NCBI RefSeq assembly: GCF_900112425.1
Contig: NZ_FOLP01000001.1
Location: forward strand, 968,082-1,032,081
From: Variovorax sp. OK212
Lineage (GTDB): Bacteria > Pseudomonadota > Gammaproteobacteria > Burkholderiales > Burkholderiaceae_C
Reading direction: 5' to 3'
Length of the DNA: 64,000 nucleotides
The first letter of the stretch is position 1, and every line of letters begins with the position of its first letter. Positions 18,578 to 29,675 of this stretch are shown here, piece by piece. The position numbers and the translations under genes are program-made. The notes beneath the pieces are model-generated. The model saw nothing but the letters and a program-made list of their open reading frames with translations. It was not told the DNA's origin and did no database searches.

Positions 18578-21433
18578 TCAGCGCAGCTCGGCGAGCAGTT
18601 GACGGGCTTGCGTCTTGAGGTCGCCGGCGCTTTCGGCTTCGACTTCCTCGACCAGCGAACGGGCGCCTTCGACGTCGCCGATGGCTTGCAGCTCGCGTGC
18701 CAGCGAGAGCTTGACGGCGTGCGGGCTCTCGTCGCCGTGGTCGTCATCGTGCGAGATCGGCGAAGGACGCGTCGTTTCCGCCGAGCGCGACGGGGCGGCC
18801 GCGGTCGGTGCCGTTGCGGGCAGGCCGGCCAGCGCGCTCATGTCGAATTCGATGAAGCCCGAGTCGGCCGGCAGCGCATTGCGCAGCATGGCAGGACGGG
18901 TGTTGTCGATGTCGGACAGCGAGCCGGGCAGGGTGTTGGGCGTCAGCGCGCCGGGCGCGGTGTCGAAATCGTTCTCGAGATCCACGGGCGTCGCGGCATG
19001 GCCGTTCGACAGCGGCGGCGCGGGGCGTGCCGTGGTCGGAGCGGGTGCGTAGGCCGACTTCGGCAGGCTGGCGCCGACCGGTGCGTGGTTCTGGGCCGGT
19101 GCCGGAGCCGGTGCCGGCGGCGTGGTCAGGTCGAGATCGAAGTCCAGCGGTGCGACCGAAGGCACGAAGGCGGGCGGCGCCGCGACGGCGACCGGCGGCG
19201 CTGCAGGCGGAGGCGGCACGGCGACCGGCTTGGCGGCCGAGGCCAGAGCGCCGGCAAAGGCGGCCGTTTCGGCGGCGCTTGCGCTGCCGCTGCGGGACGT
19301 GCCCGATTCGTACAGCGGGTTGCCCGGATCGAGATCCTTGCCCATGTCGACCACGCGGTTCCAGTCGGAACCCAGGCCGCCCGTCAGCTTGTGCACTTCG
19401 GTGGCCAGGCTTTCGTAGGCACGCACGTCGCGGCGCTTGGCGTGGATTTCGAGCAGCTTCAGGTGGATGGCGGTGCGGTCCGGGTTCAGGCGCAGCGCTT
19501 CGCGCAGGATTTCTTCTGCCTGCAGGTCGCGGCCATAGGCCAGGTACACGTCGGCTTCGGCCACGGGATCGACATCGCCCGCGTCGAGCTGGCTCGGCGA
19601 GTACGACAGCGACGACACGGTGGAGTCGCCACGGTTCTTGGTGTCGACCGATTCGCCGCCGCTGGCGCCGAAGAACGAGTCCTTCGGAATGCGGCTTTCG
19701 AGGAACACGCTTTCGCTCATTTCCTCGCGGCGGCGGCCCAGCACGCGGTACAGCAGGAAGCCGATCAGCAGCGCGATCAACGCGCCACCGGCGAGCATCA
19801 GCGGGTTGTCGAGCAGTTCCTCGAGGAAGGTGGGTTCCGGCGGGGGCGGCGGTGCCACGACCTTCTTGGCAGCCGGCTTCGGGGCCGCGGGTGCGGCCAC
19901 TGCGGCGCTGGCGGCGGCCGTTGCGGGCACGGCTGCGGCGTCGGTGCCTGCTGCAACTGCGCCGGCAGCGGGCGGCGTCTCGACGGCAACCGGGGCTGCG
20001 GCGACGGCTTCGGGCGTGGGGGCAGCCGGTGCCGGTGCTGCTGCGGCGGGCGTTGCTGCAGCGGCAGGTGCCGGAGCAGCCACCGGTGCCGGCGCGGGGG
20101 CCGCGGCAACAGGGGCAGGGCTCGCGGCTGCGGGCGTCGGGCTCGCGCCGGTGGACGGCGCGGGAACCGGGATGCCCGGCGTGGACGCTGCGGGCGCAGC
20201 GGCGGCAGGCGCCGTGGCACCGGCACCGCTGCCGGACTTGAGCTTGTTCAGCTCGTTGATGTTCTTCGACAGTTCCGCGACGCGGGTGCTGTTGTCCTGC
20301 GCCTGGCGGGTTTGCGCAACCTTGTCGTCGGCGGCGCGGGTGGAGGCGCTGCCTTGCGAGATGGTGAGCTTGTCGGGGGCGCTGGCCGCGGCATTGCGGT
20401 CTTCGACGTTGGCCTGCAGCTTGCCCGAGGCCTTGCGGCTGGCGGCCGCCACGTTCGACGTGGGGGCGTTCTCGGCCAGGCGCTGGCGGTAGCTGCCGAA
20501 ATCGCGGCTTTGCGCGGTCACGGTGCGGCGCGCTTCCGCGGGCGGCACGGCCGACGCTTCGGCCGAGCCCGGCAGGTCGAGCACCGCGCCGGCGCGCATG
20601 CGGTTGATGTTGCCGCCGACGAATGCGTCGGGGTTGGCCAGCAGCAGCGCGACCAGCATCTGGTCGAGCGACACGTCGGCCGGCTTGTGGGCGCCGGCGA
20701 TCTTGCTGGCGGTGTCGCCGCGCTGCACGGTGACCTGTTCGCCGCCACCACCGCTGGTGCGGACCGGTGCGGTTGCCGTGGCAGGGGCTGCGGCGGCGGG
20801 TGCCGGTGCCGGCGCAGCAGTGGCGGGCGCGTCGGGCGCCGTTGCCACCACTGGGGGCGCGGCACGCTCGCGGCGTGCACGTGCCGCCGACGTGGAGCGT
20901 TCGACGGGCGTTGCGATCTGGGGTGCGATGGGCGCTGCTGCAGCCGCCGCGCTTGCGGCAGCCTGGCGCGCGGTCGGCGGGTCGAGCAGCACGGTGTAGT
21001 CGCGCACGATGCGGCCCGACGAACCGTTGGCTTCGAGCAACAGGTCGATGAACGGATCGTTCAACGGGCGGTTGCCGCTCAGCCGCACGACGTACTGGCC
21101 GCCGGCGCGGCGTTGCAGCGTTGCCTTGACGTCGCTGAGCGCCGAGTTGTAGGGGACGCCGGCGCTCTTGAACGCAGCGGCGGTCGCGATGTTGATCTTC
21201 AGACCTTCCGCCTCGTTGGCGGCTATTTCGGTCACGTCGATCTCGGCACGCAAGGGCTCGCCCAGCGCCGACTGCACCTTCAGCTGACCCAGCGCGAAGG
21301 CGCTGGCATCGGTGCTGGCGATGCCCAGGGCCACGGCTGCCGCCGCGCCAAGGATGGAGAGACGCCAGCCGTTGGACGGGAGGGGCGGGCGAGCGGCCGA
21401 TGGGCTGGCCGCAGGCAACAGATGTCTTGTCAT
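18578..21433 (-). CDS. fimV: FimV/HubP-type polar scaffold protein
   Basis: A 951-residue inner-membrane protein of the FimV/HubP family, which organises the cell pole and supports type IV pili in several bacteria. Order of parts: N-terminal signal-like segment (SILGAAAAVALGIASTDASA); the FimV N-domain, beginning at FALGQLKVQSALGEPL; a LysM-like module at about residues 230-290 (VTVQRGDTASKIAG); a long Ala/Pro-rich linker; one membrane span at about residues 540-563 (LMLAGGALIALLIGFLLYR); and an acidic cytoplasmic tail with TPR-like repeats, ending in the conserved SLARELQAIGDVEGARSLV block. The linker is low complexity and generates long spurious frames on the other strand. Confidence 0.93.
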   Translation of the reverse strand: MTRHLLPAASPSAARPPLPSNGWRLSILGAAAAVALGIASTDASAFALGQLKVQSALGEPLRAEIDVTEIAANEAEGLKINIATAAAFKSAGVPYNSALSDVKATLQRRAGGQYVVRLSGNRPLNDPFIDLLLEANGSSGRIVRDYTVLLDPPTARQAAASAAAAAAPIAPQIATPVERSTSAARARRERAAPPVVATAPDAPATAAPAPAPAAAAPATATAPVRTSGGGGEQVTVQRGDTASKIAGAHKPADVSLDQMLVALLLANPDAFVGGNINRMRAGAVLDLPGSAEASAVPPAEARRTVTAQSRDFGSYRQRLAENAPTSNVAAASRKASGKLQANVEDRNAAASAPDKLTISQGSASTRAADDKVAQTRQAQDNSTRVAELSKNINELNKLKSGSGAGATAPAAAAPAASTPGIPVPAPSTGASPTPAAASPAPVAAAPAPAPVAAPAPAAAATPAAAAPAPAAPTPEAVAAAPVAVETPPAAGAVAAGTDAAAVPATAAASAAVAAPAAPKPAAKKVVAPPPPPEPTFLEELLDNPLMLAGGALIALLIGFLLYRVLGRRREEMSESVFLESRIPKDSFFGASGGESVDTKNRGDSTVSSLSYSPSQLDAGDVDPVAEADVYLAYGRDLQAEEILREALRLNPDRTAIHLKLLEIHAKRRDVRAYESLATEVHKLTGGLGSDWNRVVDMGKDLDPGNPLYESGTSRSGSASAAETAAFAGALASAAKPVAVPPPPAAPPVAVAAPPAFVPSVAPLDFDLDLTTPPAPAPAPAQNHAPVGASLPKSAYAPAPTTARPAPPLSNGHAATPVDLENDFDTAPGALTPNTLPGSLSDIDNTRPAMLRNALPADSGFIEFDMSALAGLPATAPTAAAPSRSAETTRPSPISHDDDHGDESPHAVKLSLARELQAIGDVEGARSLVEEVEAESAGDLKTQARQLLAELR

Positions 21434-21550
21434 GCTGATAGGGGCGGCTCAGGCCCAGAATTTGTAAGAGGACGTTAGCATCAACACCAGGCACTGACAA
21501 GGCAATGCGCCTGTTCTACCCAGTGCGCGCATACTTACGAACACATTGAC

Positions 21551-21568
21551 TGTTGCCATATGGCAACA
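21551..21568. promoter_or_regulatory. 18-bp perfect palindrome upstream of fimV
   Basis: TGTTGCCATATGGCAACA reads identically on both strands. It lies about 120 nt before the fimV start and 34 nt after the asd stop, within an otherwise featureless 168-nt gap. It has no T-run, so it is a poor terminator and a better candidate for a protein-binding operator. I do not recognise the regulator. Confidence 0.5.
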
Positions 21569-21601
21569 ATTCTTGTTTCAAAAGGCCCTGAGCAGTCCGC
21601 A

Positions 21602-22771
21602 TCAGGCTTCTAGCAAGATCCGCAGCATGCGGCGCAGCGGTTCGGCGGCACCCCACAGCAACTGGTCGCCGATGGTAAAGGCGCCCACGTATTCCGGGCC
21701 CATGGCCAGCTTGCGGATGCGGCCGACCGGAATGTTCATGGTGCCCGTCACCGCCACCGGCGTCAGGTCCTTCACGGTGGCTTCGCGCGTGTTCGGCACG
21801 ACCTTCGCCCAGGGGTTGTCGGCAGCGATCATCGCCTCGATGTCGGCCAGCGGCACGTCCTTCTTGAGCTTGAAGGTCAGGGCCTGGCTGTGGCAGCGCA
21901 TGGCGCCGATGCGCACGCAGAAGCCGTCGACCGGCGTGGCGGCGGTGCCGAAGCCCGCGCCCTGGCCGAGGATCTTGTTGGTCTCGGCGCCGCCCTTCCA
22001 CTCTTCCTTGGACATGCCCCATTCGGCATCGTCCTGGCTCTTGCCCAGGCCCAGGTCCTTGTCGATCCAGGGGATCAGCGAGCCGCCCAGAGGCGCGCCG
22101 AAGTTGGCCGTTTCAGCGGCGCTGAGGTTCTGCTGCTTGTGCAGCACCTTGCGGTCGATCTCGAGGATGGCCGACTTCGGGTCGTCCAGCAGGGCGCGCA
22201 CTTCGGCGTTGAGCGTGCCGAACTGGGTCAGCAGTTCGCGCATGTGCTGCGCGCCGCCGCCCGAGGCCGCCTGGTAGGTCATGCTGGTCATCCACTCGAC
22301 CAGGCCGGCCTTGTAGAGGGCGCCCACGCCCATGAGCATGCAGCTCACGGTGCAGTTGCCGCCGATCCAGTTCTTGCCGCCCTTGGCCAGCGCGTTCTCG
22401 ATCACCGGCAGGTTGACGGGGTCGAGCACGATGATCGCGTCGTCCTTCATGCGAAGGGTGGAGGCGGCATCGATCCAGTGGCCGTTCCAGCCGGCGGCGC
22501 GCAGCTTGGGGAACACCTCGCTGGTGTAGTCACCGCCCTGGCAGGTGATGACGATGTCGCACTTCTTCAGTGCCTCGATGTCGTTCGCATCCTTCAGCGC
22601 GGTTTCGTTCTTGGCCATCGCCGGGGCCTTGCCGCCCGCGTTGGAGGTCGAGAAGAAGATCGGTTCGATGAGACCGAAGTCGCCTTCGGCCTGCATGCGG
22701 TCCATCAGGACCGAGCCGACCATGCCGCGCCAGCCTACGAGGCCGACCAGAGGTTGAGATGCGTTCGCCAT
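21602..22771 (-). CDS. asd: Aspartate-semialdehyde dehydrogenase
   Basis: Reduces aspartyl phosphate to aspartate semialdehyde, the branch point to lysine, diaminopimelate, threonine and methionine. The N-terminal NADP loop [14 protein letters not shown] is typical of the gammaproteobacterial-type enzyme. The catalytic Cys is in [12 protein letters not shown], and the active-site His region is [12 protein letters not shown]. Length (389 residues) is above the E. coli norm, from an insert near residues 215-240. It follows leuB on the same strand after a 90-nt gap that holds an A/T tract and a small GC hairpin. Confidence 0.96.
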   Translation of the reverse strand: MANASQPLVGLVGWRGMVGSVLMDRMQAEGDFGLIEPIFFSTSNAGGKAPAMAKNETALKDANDIEALKKCDIVITCQGGDYTSEVFPKLRAAGWNGHWIDAASTLRMKDDAIIVLDPVNLPVIENALAKGGKNWIGGNCTVSCMLMGVGALYKAGLVEWMTSMTYQAASGGGAQHMRELLTQFGTLNAEVRALLDDPKSAILEIDRKVLHKQQNLSAAETANFGAPLGGSLIPWIDKDLGLGKSQDDAEWGMSKEEWKGGAETNKILGQGAGFGTAATPVDGFCVRIGAMRCHSQALTFKLKKDVPLADIEAMIAADNPWAKVVPNTREATVKDLTPVAVTGTMNIPVGRIRKLAMGPEYVGAFTIGDQLLWGAAEPLRRMLRILLEA

Positions 22772-22861
22772 TTCAGTTTGCCCTTATGAAAAAAGAAAAG
22801 TTGTCTTTTTTTTGCCCCCGACTCGTCGAGCCGGGGAGGGGCGTGACGAAGCGGGCTGCGG

Positions 22862-23950
22862 TTAGCCGGTAATCGTCTTTTTGGTGATTGCTGCAACGAC
22901 CGCGTCGCCCATTTCGCGGGCGCCGACGCGCTTCGTGCCTTCCGACCAGATGTCGCCCGTGCGCAGCCCGGAGGCCAACACGTGCTTCACCGCCGACTCG
23001 ATACGGTCGGCAGCCTCGGGTTGGTTGAGTGAGAAGCGGAGCATCATGGCAGCGGACAGGATTGTAGCCAAAGGATTGGCAACCCCTTTGCCAGCAATGT
23101 CGGGCGCGCTGCCGTGGCTGGGCTCGTACAGGCCCTGGTTGCTCGCATTGAGCGAGGCCGAGGGCAGCATGCCGATGGAGCCGGTGAGCATCGCGGCCTC
23201 GTCCGAGAGGATGTCGCCGAACATGTTGCCGGTGACCACCACGTCGAACTTCTTGGGCGCCTTCACGAGCTGCATGGCCGCGTTGTCGACGTACATGTGG
23301 TCGAGCTCGACGTCCGGGTACTCCTTGCCGATCTCGGTGACGATGTCCTTCCAGAACTGGAAGGTCTCGAGCACGTTGGCCTTGTCCACGCTGGTCACGC
23401 GCTTGCTGCGCTTGCGGGCCGCTTCGAAGGCCACGCGCGCGATGCGCTCGACCTCGGGGCGCGAGTAGCGCATCGTGTCGAAGGCTTCCTCGGCGCCCGG
23501 GAAGTGCCCGTCGACCGCCGTGCGGCGACCGCGCGGCTGGCCGAAGTAGATATCGCCGGTCAGCTCGCGAATGATCAGGATGTCCAGGCCCGCGATCAGC
23601 TCGGGCTTCAGGCTCGACGCGTCCACCAGCTGCTCGTAGCAGATGGCCGGGCGGAAGTTGGCGAACAGGCCCAGGTTCTTGCGCAGCCCCAGGATGGCCT
23701 GCTCGGGCCGCAGCGGGCGGTCGAGCTTGTCGTACTTCCAGTCGCCCACGGCGCCGAACAGCACCGCGTCGGATTCCTTGGCCAGCTTGAGCGTCGACTC
23801 CGGCAGCGGATGGCCGTGTGCCTCGTAGGCCGCACCGCCGACCAGCGCCGATTCCATCTCGAACTTCAGGTCGAGCACGTCGAGCACCTTGACGGCCTCG
23901 GCCACGATTTCGGTGCCGATGCCGTCACCCGGGAGAACTGCGATTTTCAT
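22862..23950 (-). CDS. leuB: 3-isopropylmalate dehydrogenase
   Basis: Oxidatively decarboxylates 3-isopropylmalate in leucine synthesis, using NAD. Family features are the N-terminal [13 protein letters not shown], substrate arginines in [22 protein letters not shown] (key positions R, L, R and N-x-R), and the C-terminal NAD motif [14 protein letters not shown]. Length (362 residues) is normal. It follows leuD after 37 nt, in the order leuC-leuD-leuB. Confidence 0.97.
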   Translation of the reverse strand: MKIAVLPGDGIGTEIVAEAVKVLDVLDLKFEMESALVGGAAYEAHGHPLPESTLKLAKESDAVLFGAVGDWKYDKLDRPLRPEQAILGLRKNLGLFANFRPAICYEQLVDASSLKPELIAGLDILIIRELTGDIYFGQPRGRRTAVDGHFPGAEEAFDTMRYSRPEVERIARVAFEAARKRSKRVTSVDKANVLETFQFWKDIVTEIGKEYPDVELDHMYVDNAAMQLVKAPKKFDVVVTGNMFGDILSDEAAMLTGSIGMLPSASLNASNQGLYEPSHGSAPDIAGKGVANPLATILSAAMMLRFSLNQPEAADRIESAVKHVLASGLRTGDIWSEGTKRVGAREMGDAVVAAITKKTITG

Positions 23951-23987
23951 TTTTGTCGTGTGTTGAAGAGATGAAAGAGAGCGACGC

Positions 23988-24644
23988 TCAGGCGTTCGCG
24001 AGCATCGTATGCGCGAGCCACGGCTTCTGCGCCAGGCGCTCGGCCTCGAAGGCCTTGATCTTGTCCTTGTGGCGCAGCGTGAGGCCGATGTCGTCCAGCC
24101 CGTTGATCAGGCAGTACTTGCGAAAAGCCTGCACGTCGAACGCGAGTTCGCCGCCATCGGGCTTCACCACCACCTGGCGTTCCAGGTCGATGGTCAGCGA
24201 GTAGCCGGGGAAGGCTGCGGCCTCGTCGAACAGCTGGGCCACCTGGGCTTCGGACAGCACGATCGGCAGCAGGCCGTTCTTGAAGCTGTTGTTGAAGAAG
24301 ATGTCGGCGTAGCTCGGCGCAATGATCGCGCGGAAGCCGTACTGGTCGAGCGCCCACGGCGCGTGCTCGCGCGACGAGCCGCAGCCGAAGTTCTTGCGCG
24401 CCAGCAGCACCGAGGCGCCCGCGTAGCGCGGCTGGTTCAGCACGAAGTCGGGGTTGGGCTTGCGGCTCGCAGGGTCCTGTCCCGGGAAGCCGGCGTCCAG
24501 GTAGCGCCATTCGTCGAACAGGTTCACGCCGAAGCCGGTCTTCTTGATCGACTTCAGGAACTGCTTGGGAATGATCGCGTCGGTGTCGACGTTCTCGCGG
24601 TCCATGGGGGCCACGAGGCCCTTGTGCACGGTGAATTTCTGCAT
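23988..24644 (-). CDS. leuD: 3-isopropylmalate dehydratase small subunit
   Basis: The swivel-domain subunit of isopropylmalate isomerase; pairs with Leu[13 protein letters not shown] at the N-terminus and the loop [15 protein letters not shown] are diagnostic. From the ATG giving MQKFTVHKG it has 218 residues, the usual size. The gap to leuC is 17 nt. No entericidin-like small gene lies between leuC and leuD here. Confidence 0.97.
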   Translation of the reverse strand: MQKFTVHKGLVAPMDRENVDTDAIIPKQFLKSIKKTGFGVNLFDEWRYLDAGFPGQDPASRKPNPDFVLNQPRYAGASVLLARKNFGCGSSREHAPWALDQYGFRAIIAPSYADIFFNNSFKNGLLPIVLSEAQVAQLFDEAAAFPGYSLTIDLERQVVVKPDGGELAFDVQAFRKYCLINGLDDIGLTLRHKDKIKAFEAERLAQKPWLAHTMLANA

Positions 24645-24661
24645 GTGAATCTCTTGTGTGT

Positions 24662-26083
24662 TCAGGCGAACGTACGAACGTCGACGAAGTGGCCGTGCAC
24701 CGCGGCGGCGGCGGCCATGGCCGGGCTCACGAGGTGGGTGCGGCCGCCGGCGCCCTGGCGGCCTTCGAAGTTGCGGTTGCTGGTCGATGCGCAGCGTTCG
24801 CCGGGTTCCAGGCGGTCGGCGTTCATGGCCAGGCACATCGAGCAGCCGGGCTCGCGCCATTCGAAGCCCGCGGCCTTGAAGATCACGTCGAGCCCTTCGC
24901 GCTCGGCCTGTTCCTTCACCACGCCCGAGCCGGGCACGACCATCGCGAGCTTCACGTTCTTCGCGACCTTCTGGCCCAGCTTCTTCACCACGGCCGCGGC
25001 TTCGCGCATGTCCTCGATGCGGCTGTTGGTGCACGAGCCGATGAACACCTTGTCGATGAAGATGTCGTTCATGGCCTTGTTGGGCTCCAGGCCCATGTAG
25101 ACCAGCGCGCGCTCGATGGCGCCGCGCTTGCTGGCGTCCTTTTCCTTGTCCGGATCGGGCACGCGGCCGTTGATGTCGACCACCATCTCGGGCGAGGTGC
25201 CCCAGGTCACTTGAGGAGGGATGGTGGCTGCGTCGAGTTCGACCACGGCGTCGAAGCTCGCGCCCGGGTCGGACTGCAGCGTGCGCCAGTAGCCCACGGC
25301 CTGTTCCCATTCCACGCCGGTGGGCGCGAGCGGGCGGCCCTTGACGTAGCTGATGGTCTTCTCGTCCACCGCCACCAGTCCGGCGCGCGCGCCGGCTTCG
25401 ATGGCCATGTTGCAGACCGTCATGCGGCCTTCCATGCTCAGGTCGCGAATGGCCGAGCCCGCGAATTCGATGGTGTAGCCCGTGCCGCCGGCGGTGCCGA
25501 TCTTGCCGATGATGGCCAGCACGATGTCCTTGGCCGTGCAGCCCAGGGGCAGCTTGCCCTCGACCTTCACGAGCATGTTCTTCGCCTTCTTGCCCAGCAG
25601 CGTCTGCGTGGCCATCACGTGCTCGACCTCGCTGGTGCCGATGCCGTGCGCCAGCGCGCCGAACGCTCCGTGCGTGGAGGTGTGCGAGTCGCCGCAGACC
25701 ACGGTCATGCCCGGCAGCGTCGCGCCCGACTCGGGGCCGATCACGTGCACGATGCCCTGGCGCTTGCTCAGGAACGGGAAGAACGCGGCTGCGCCGAACT
25801 CGGCGATGTTGTGGTCCAGCGTGGTGACCTGTTCCTTGCTGGTCGGGTCGGCAATGCCTTCATAGCCGCGCTCCCAGCCGGTGGTCGGCGTGTTGTGGTC
25901 GGCCGTGGCCACCACCGAGCTGATGCGCCACAGCTTGCGGCCGGCTTCGCGCAGGCCTTCGAACGCCTGGGGGCTGGTCACTTCGTGCACCAGGTGGCGG
26001 TCGATGTAGAGGATCGCGGTGCCGTCGTCCTCGGTGTGGACGACGTGTTCGTCCCAGATCTTGTCGTAGAGCGTGCGTGCCAT
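24662..26083 (-). CDS. leuC: 3-isopropylmalate dehydratase large subunit
   Basis: The [4Fe-4S] subunit of isopropylmalate isomerase, which converts 2-isopropylmalate to 3-isopropylmalate. Cluster-ligand cysteines are in [10 protein letters not shown] and in the later CSMCLAMN. Other landmarks are ATADHNTPT and [14 protein letters not shown]. The chosen ATG gives [10 protein letters not shown] and 473 residues, matching the family. It heads the leuCDB operon, just downstream of a LysR regulator on the same strand. Confidence 0.97.
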   Translation of the reverse strand: MARTLYDKIWDEHVVHTEDDGTAILYIDRHLVHEVTSPQAFEGLREAGRKLWRISSVVATADHNTPTTGWERGYEGIADPTSKEQVTTLDHNIAEFGAAAFFPFLSKRQGIVHVIGPESGATLPGMTVVCGDSHTSTHGAFGALAHGIGTSEVEHVMATQTLLGKKAKNMLVKVEGKLPLGCTAKDIVLAIIGKIGTAGGTGYTIEFAGSAIRDLSMEGRMTVCNMAIEAGARAGLVAVDEKTISYVKGRPLAPTGVEWEQAVGYWRTLQSDPGASFDAVVELDAATIPPQVTWGTSPEMVVDINGRVPDPDKEKDASKRGAIERALVYMGLEPNKAMNDIFIDKVFIGSCTNSRIEDMREAAAVVKKLGQKVAKNVKLAMVVPGSGVVKEQAEREGLDVIFKAAGFEWREPGCSMCLAMNADRLEPGERCASTSNRNFEGRQGAGGRTHLVSPAMAAAAAVHGHFVDVRTFA

Positions 26084-26144
26084 GTCGTTCTCTTGTCTTT
26101 CGTGGGGAAATGGATTGTCTTGTGTGCGGGGCTTCGAATGCGTT

Positions 26145-27089
26145 TCAAGCCGCAAGTTGTTCCGTGCCGTCCGCTGCCGCATGCAGGTGGTTCACCAGCG
26201 AGCGCGCCGCCACCGGCAGGGTGGAAAAGTCGCGCGCCACCAGGCGGATCTCGCGGGCCGCCCAGGCGTCATTGAGCGCCACGCTCGCCAGGCCGCGGCC
26301 GATGCCGTTCTGCATGAGCTCGAACGCGCGTTGCGGCATCACGCCGATGCCCAGGCCGTTCTCGATCATCCGGCACATCGCGTCCAGCCCCGTCACGTGG
26401 ATGCGCAGCTTGATGCTGCGGCCCGCGTCCAGCGCGGCCTCGTGCATGGCGACGTAGATCGAGCTGTTGGTGTGCAGGCCGACGTGGTCGAAGTCCAGCG
26501 AGTCGATGAAGTCGATGCTGTCCTGCGCCGCCAGCACGTGCCCCGTGGGCACGATCAGCGCAAGGCGGTCGTGCCGGTACGACAGGCTCTGCAGCTCGCC
26601 CGCGCCGCCGGCCACATGGCACACGCCGAGGTCGGCCGCGCCTTCCTGCACCGCGCGGATCACCTCGCTGCTGAGGTGTTCTTCGAGGTCGATCTTGATG
26701 GCTTCGTGGGCGCGCGTGAACACGCCCAGGTCTTCGGGCAGGAACTGCACGATGGCCGAGATGTTCGCGTGCACCCGCACGTGGCCGCGCACGCCGTCGG
26801 CGTATTCGCTGAGCTCGCCCTGCATCTTCTCGAGGCTGTAGAGCACCGAGCGGGCGTGGTGCAGCAGGCTTTCGCCGGCGGGCGTGAGGTCGACGCCGCG
26901 CGCATGGCGGTAGAGCAGGGTGGTGCCGAGCGTGGCTTCCAGGTCGGACAGCCGCTTGCTGATGGCCGAGGCCGCAATGAATTCGCGCTCCGCCGCGCGG
27001 CCGATGCTGCCCAGCTCGCAGACGGCAACAAACAGCTGCAGCGACGTGAGGTCGATGCGGCGGGCGAAGTTGCGTTCTGACGTGCTCAT
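26145..27089 (-). CDS. LysR-family transcriptional regulator
   Basis: A 314-residue LysR-type regulator. The N-terminal winged helix-turn-helix covers about residues 10-70 ([19 protein letters not shown], then [13 protein letters not shown]), and the remainder is a periplasmic-binding-protein-like effector domain. It lies 61 nt upstream of leuC on the same strand, so it may control the leucine operon, and its position at the head of leuCDB is recurrent in Comamonadaceae. The effector is unknown; a leucine-pathway metabolite is plausible by analogy with other LysR regulators. Confidence 0.88.
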   Translation of the reverse strand: MSTSERNFARRIDLTSLQLFVAVCELGSIGRAAEREFIAASAISKRLSDLEATLGTTLLYRHARGVDLTPAGESLLHHARSVLYSLEKMQGELSEYADGVRGHVRVHANISAIVQFLPEDLGVFTRAHEAIKIDLEEHLSSEVIRAVQEGAADLGVCHVAGGAGELQSLSYRHDRLALIVPTGHVLAAQDSIDFIDSLDFDHVGLHTNSSIYVAMHEAALDAGRSIKLRIHVTGLDAMCRMIENGLGIGVMPQRAFELMQNGIGRGLASVALNDAWAAREIRLVARDFSTLPVAARSLVNHLHAAADGTEQLAA

Positions 27090-27213
27090 GGGGTGGGGGC
27101 ATCGCGTTCTGCGATGAGATGGCTATTTTCTCGCTGTTTTCATGCCATTGCCATCGTGATATGAGATGGCATTGCTGCCGGCCCGCGAAGAGGGGCCTGC
27201 CGAACGGGCAATA

Positions 27214-27239
27214 AAAAAGCTGCCCGAAGGCAGCTTTTT
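27214..27239 (-). terminator. Intrinsic terminator after gltA
   Basis: An 11-bp stem, AAAAAGCTGCC with GGCAGCTTTTT, and a CGAA tetraloop. On the minus strand it lies 27 nt past the gltA stop and ends in a T-tract; it would also work from the other side. Confidence 0.9.
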
Positions 27240-27266
27240 GAGGGGAGCAATCGCTCGGCGGGCCGA

Positions 27267-28577
27267 TCAGCGGGCCGAGATTGGCTTCACGTCGCGCTTG
27301 GGCGAGCCTTCGAACAGCTGGCGCGGACGGCCGATCTTGTACTCGGGATCGCCGATCATTTCGTTCAGCTGGGCGATCCAGCCGACCGTGCGGGCCAGCG
27401 CGAAGATCGCGGTGAACAGCGGCACCGGGATGCCGATGGCGCGCTGCACGATGCCCGAGTAGAAGTCGACGTTCGGGTACAGCTTGCGCGACACGAAGTA
27501 TTCGTCTTCCAGGGCGATCTTTTCCAGTTCCTTGGCCAGCTTGAACAGCGGGTCGTTTTCCAGGCCCAGCTCGGTCAGCACTTCGTTGCAGGTTTCCTGC
27601 ATCAGCTTGGCGCGCGGGTCGTAGTTCTTGTACACGCGGTGGCCGAAGCCCATCAGCTTGACGTTCGAGTTCTTGTCCTTGACCTTCTTGATGAACTCGC
27701 CGATCTTCTCGACGCCGCCTTCCTTCTGGATGTCGTACAGCATGTTCAGTGCTGCTTCGTTGGCGCCGCCGTGGGCCGGGCCCCAGAGGCAGGCCACGCC
27801 GGCCGCGATGGCCGCGAAGGGGTTCGTGCCCGACGAGCCGCACAGGCGCACCGTCGAGGTCGAGGCGTTCTGCTCGTGGTCTGCGTGCAGGATGAAGATG
27901 CGGTCGAGCGCGCGCTCGAGCACCGGGTTCACCTTGTACTCTTCGCACGGCGTGGCGAACATCATGTGCAGGAAGTTGCCTGCGTAGCTCAGGTCGTTCT
28001 TCGGGTACATGTACGGCTGGCCGATCGTGTACTTGTACGCCATGGCCACCAGCGTGGGCATCTTCGCGATCAGGCGGATCGCGGCGATCTCGCGGTGCTC
28101 GGGATTGTTGATGTCCGTGCTGTCGTGATAGAAGGCCGACAGGGCGCCCACGAGGCCGGTCATGATGGCCATCGGGTGGGCATCGCGACGGAAACCGCGC
28201 AGGAAGAACTGCATCTGCTCGTTCACCATGGTGTGGTTCGTCACGACCTTGGTGAAGTTTTCCTTCTTGGCCTGGTCCGGCAGTTCACCGTACAGCAGCA
28301 GGTGGCAGGTTTCGAGGAAGTCGCAGTTGGTGGCGAGTTGCTCGATGGGGTAGCCGCGATACAGCAGTTCGCCCTTGTCGCCATCGATGTACGTGATGGC
28401 CGACTGGCAGGCCGCGGTCGACATGAAGCCCGGGTCATAGGTGAACATGCCGGTCTGCGCGTACAGCTTGCGGATGTCGATGACGTCGGGACCGACGGTG
28501 CCCTTGTAGATCGGCAGATCAACGCTGTCGCCGCCGTTGCTGAACGACAGCGTGGCCTTGGTATCGGATGCTTTCAT
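27267..28577 (-). CDS. gltA: Citrate synthase, type II
   Basis: Condenses acetyl-CoA with oxaloacetate at the entry of the TCA cycle. The active-site motif [13 protein letters not shown] and the later [10 protein letters not shown] (catalytic Asp) are present, and the N-terminal beta-rich extension of the hexameric proteobacterial type is clear ([20 protein letters not shown]). Length (436 residues) is standard. It lies 24 nt after sdhE and is probably the last gene of sdhCDAB-sdhE-gltA. A strong terminator follows. Confidence 0.97.
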   Translation of the reverse strand: MKASDTKATLSFSNGGDSVDLPIYKGTVGPDVIDIRKLYAQTGMFTYDPGFMSTAACQSAITYIDGDKGELLYRGYPIEQLATNCDFLETCHLLLYGELPDQAKKENFTKVVTNHTMVNEQMQFFLRGFRRDAHPMAIMTGLVGALSAFYHDSTDINNPEHREIAAIRLIAKMPTLVAMAYKYTIGQPYMYPKNDLSYAGNFLHMMFATPCEEYKVNPVLERALDRIFILHADHEQNASTSTVRLCGSSGTNPFAAIAAGVACLWGPAHGGANEAALNMLYDIQKEGGVEKIGEFIKKVKDKNSNVKLMGFGHRVYKNYDPRAKLMQETCNEVLTELGLENDPLFKLAKELEKIALEDEYFVSRKLYPNVDFYSGIVQRAIGIPVPLFTAIFALARTVGWIAQLNEMIGDPEYKIGRPRQLFEGSPKRDVKPISAR

Positions 28578-28601
28578 TTCGGTTTACTTTCAGAGGTGGA
28601 T

Positions 28602-28916
28602 TCAGGACGAAGGAGAAATCGCGGGACGCTGAGCGCCGTCGGTGCGCATCAGCTGCAGCAATGCGACCACCTCGGCCCCGGCCCATTCGGGCTCGGGCTC
28701 CTTTCTACGGAGAAGGAGGTCGAGGAGGTCGTTGTCCGACAGGTCCATCAATGTCTCCATCGCTCCCGCTTGACCCACGGTCATGCGGGCTTCGTGCCGC
28801 TCGAAGAAGCGGGCGATGAACAGGTCGTTCTCGAGCAGTCCGCGCCGGCAGCGCCATTTGAGCTTGCTCAGCGCACGTTCGCTGAGCAACTGGGCGGAGT
28901 CGGCGGCGGGTTGCAT
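28602..28916 (-). CDS. sdhE: SDH flavinylation factor SdhE
   Basis: Helps attach FAD covalently to SdhA. The diagnostic helix is visible at about residues 18-40 as LKWRCRRGLLENDLFIARF, with the conserved RG and E residues required in the family. At 104 residues it is slightly longer than E. coli SdhE (YgfY). Its place between sdhB and gltA supports the assignment. Confidence 0.93.
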   Translation of the reverse strand: MQPAADSAQLLSERALSKLKWRCRRGLLENDLFIARFFERHEARMTVGQAGAMETLMDLSDNDLLDLLLRRKEPEPEWAGAEVVALLQLMRTDGAQRPAISPSS

Positions 28917-28944
28917 GGTGGCGTCAGGCAGATGAAGCAGTCGA

Positions 28945-29646
28945 TTAGATGGCGCGACGCACCATCAATTCCTTGATCTTGCCGATGGCCTTGGTCGGGT
29001 TGAGGCTCTTCGGGCACACGTCCACGCAGTTCATGATCGTGTGGCAGCGGAACAGGCGGTACGGGTCTTCCAGGTTGTCCAGGCGCTCGGCGGTGGCTTC
29101 GTCGCGGCTGTCGGCGATGAAGCGGTAGGCCTGCAGCAGGCCGGCAGGGCCGACGAACTTGTCGGGGTTCCACCAGAAGCTCGGGCAGCTCGTGGAGCAG
29201 CTCGCGCAAAGAATGCACTCGTACAGGCCGTCGAGCTCTTCGCGCTCTTCGGGCGACTGCAGGCGCTCCTTCTCGGGCGGCACGTTGTCGTTCTGCAGGT
29301 ACGGCTTGATCGAGTTGTACTGCTTGAAGAACTGCGTCATGTCGACGATCAGGTCGCGAATGACGGGCAGGCCCGGCAGCGGCTTCAACACGATCGTGCC
29401 CTTGAGCGTGAGCATGTTGGTCAGGCAGGCGAGGCCGTTCTTGCCGTTGATGTTCATCGCGTCGGAGCCGCAGACGCCTTCGCGGCACGAGCGGCGGAAC
29501 GACAGCGTGGGGTCCTGTGCCTTGAGCTTCATCAGGGCGTCGAGCAGCATGCGTTCGTGGCCGTCGAGTTCGACCTCGACCGTCTGCATGTAGGGCTTGG
29601 CGTCCTTGTCCGGGTCGTAGCGGTAGATCTGGAATGTGCGCTTCAT
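28945..29646 (-). CDS. sdhB: Succinate dehydrogenase iron-sulfur subunit
   Basis: Carries electrons from SdhA flavin to quinone through three clusters. Ligands for [2Fe-2S] are in [12 protein letters not shown] and NGLAC. Ligands for [4Fe-4S] are in [12 protein letters not shown], and those for [3Fe-4S] in [12 protein letters not shown]. Length (233 residues) is normal. It follows sdhA by 29 nt. Confidence 0.97.
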   Translation of the reverse strand: MKRTFQIYRYDPDKDAKPYMQTVEVELDGHERMLLDALMKLKAQDPTLSFRRSCREGVCGSDAMNINGKNGLACLTNMLTLKGTIVLKPLPGLPVIRDLIVDMTQFFKQYNSIKPYLQNDNVPPEKERLQSPEEREELDGLYECILCASCSTSCPSFWWNPDKFVGPAGLLQAYRFIADSRDEATAERLDNLEDPYRLFRCHTIMNCVDVCPKSLNPTKAIGKIKELMVRRAI

Positions 29647-29675
29647 CGTATTGACCTTTTAAATGCTCTTTGTTC

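Noticed and set aside
18599..21478. A plus-strand frame of more than 900 codons opposite fimV.
   Set aside because: The Arg/Gly/Cys-rich translation mirrors the Ala/Pro-rich fimV linker; FimV domains on the minus strand are clear.
22817..22839. A GC-rich hairpin between leuB and asd as a terminator.
   Set aside because: On the minus strand it is followed by an A-run, not a T-run, so it would not terminate transcription from leuB toward asd.
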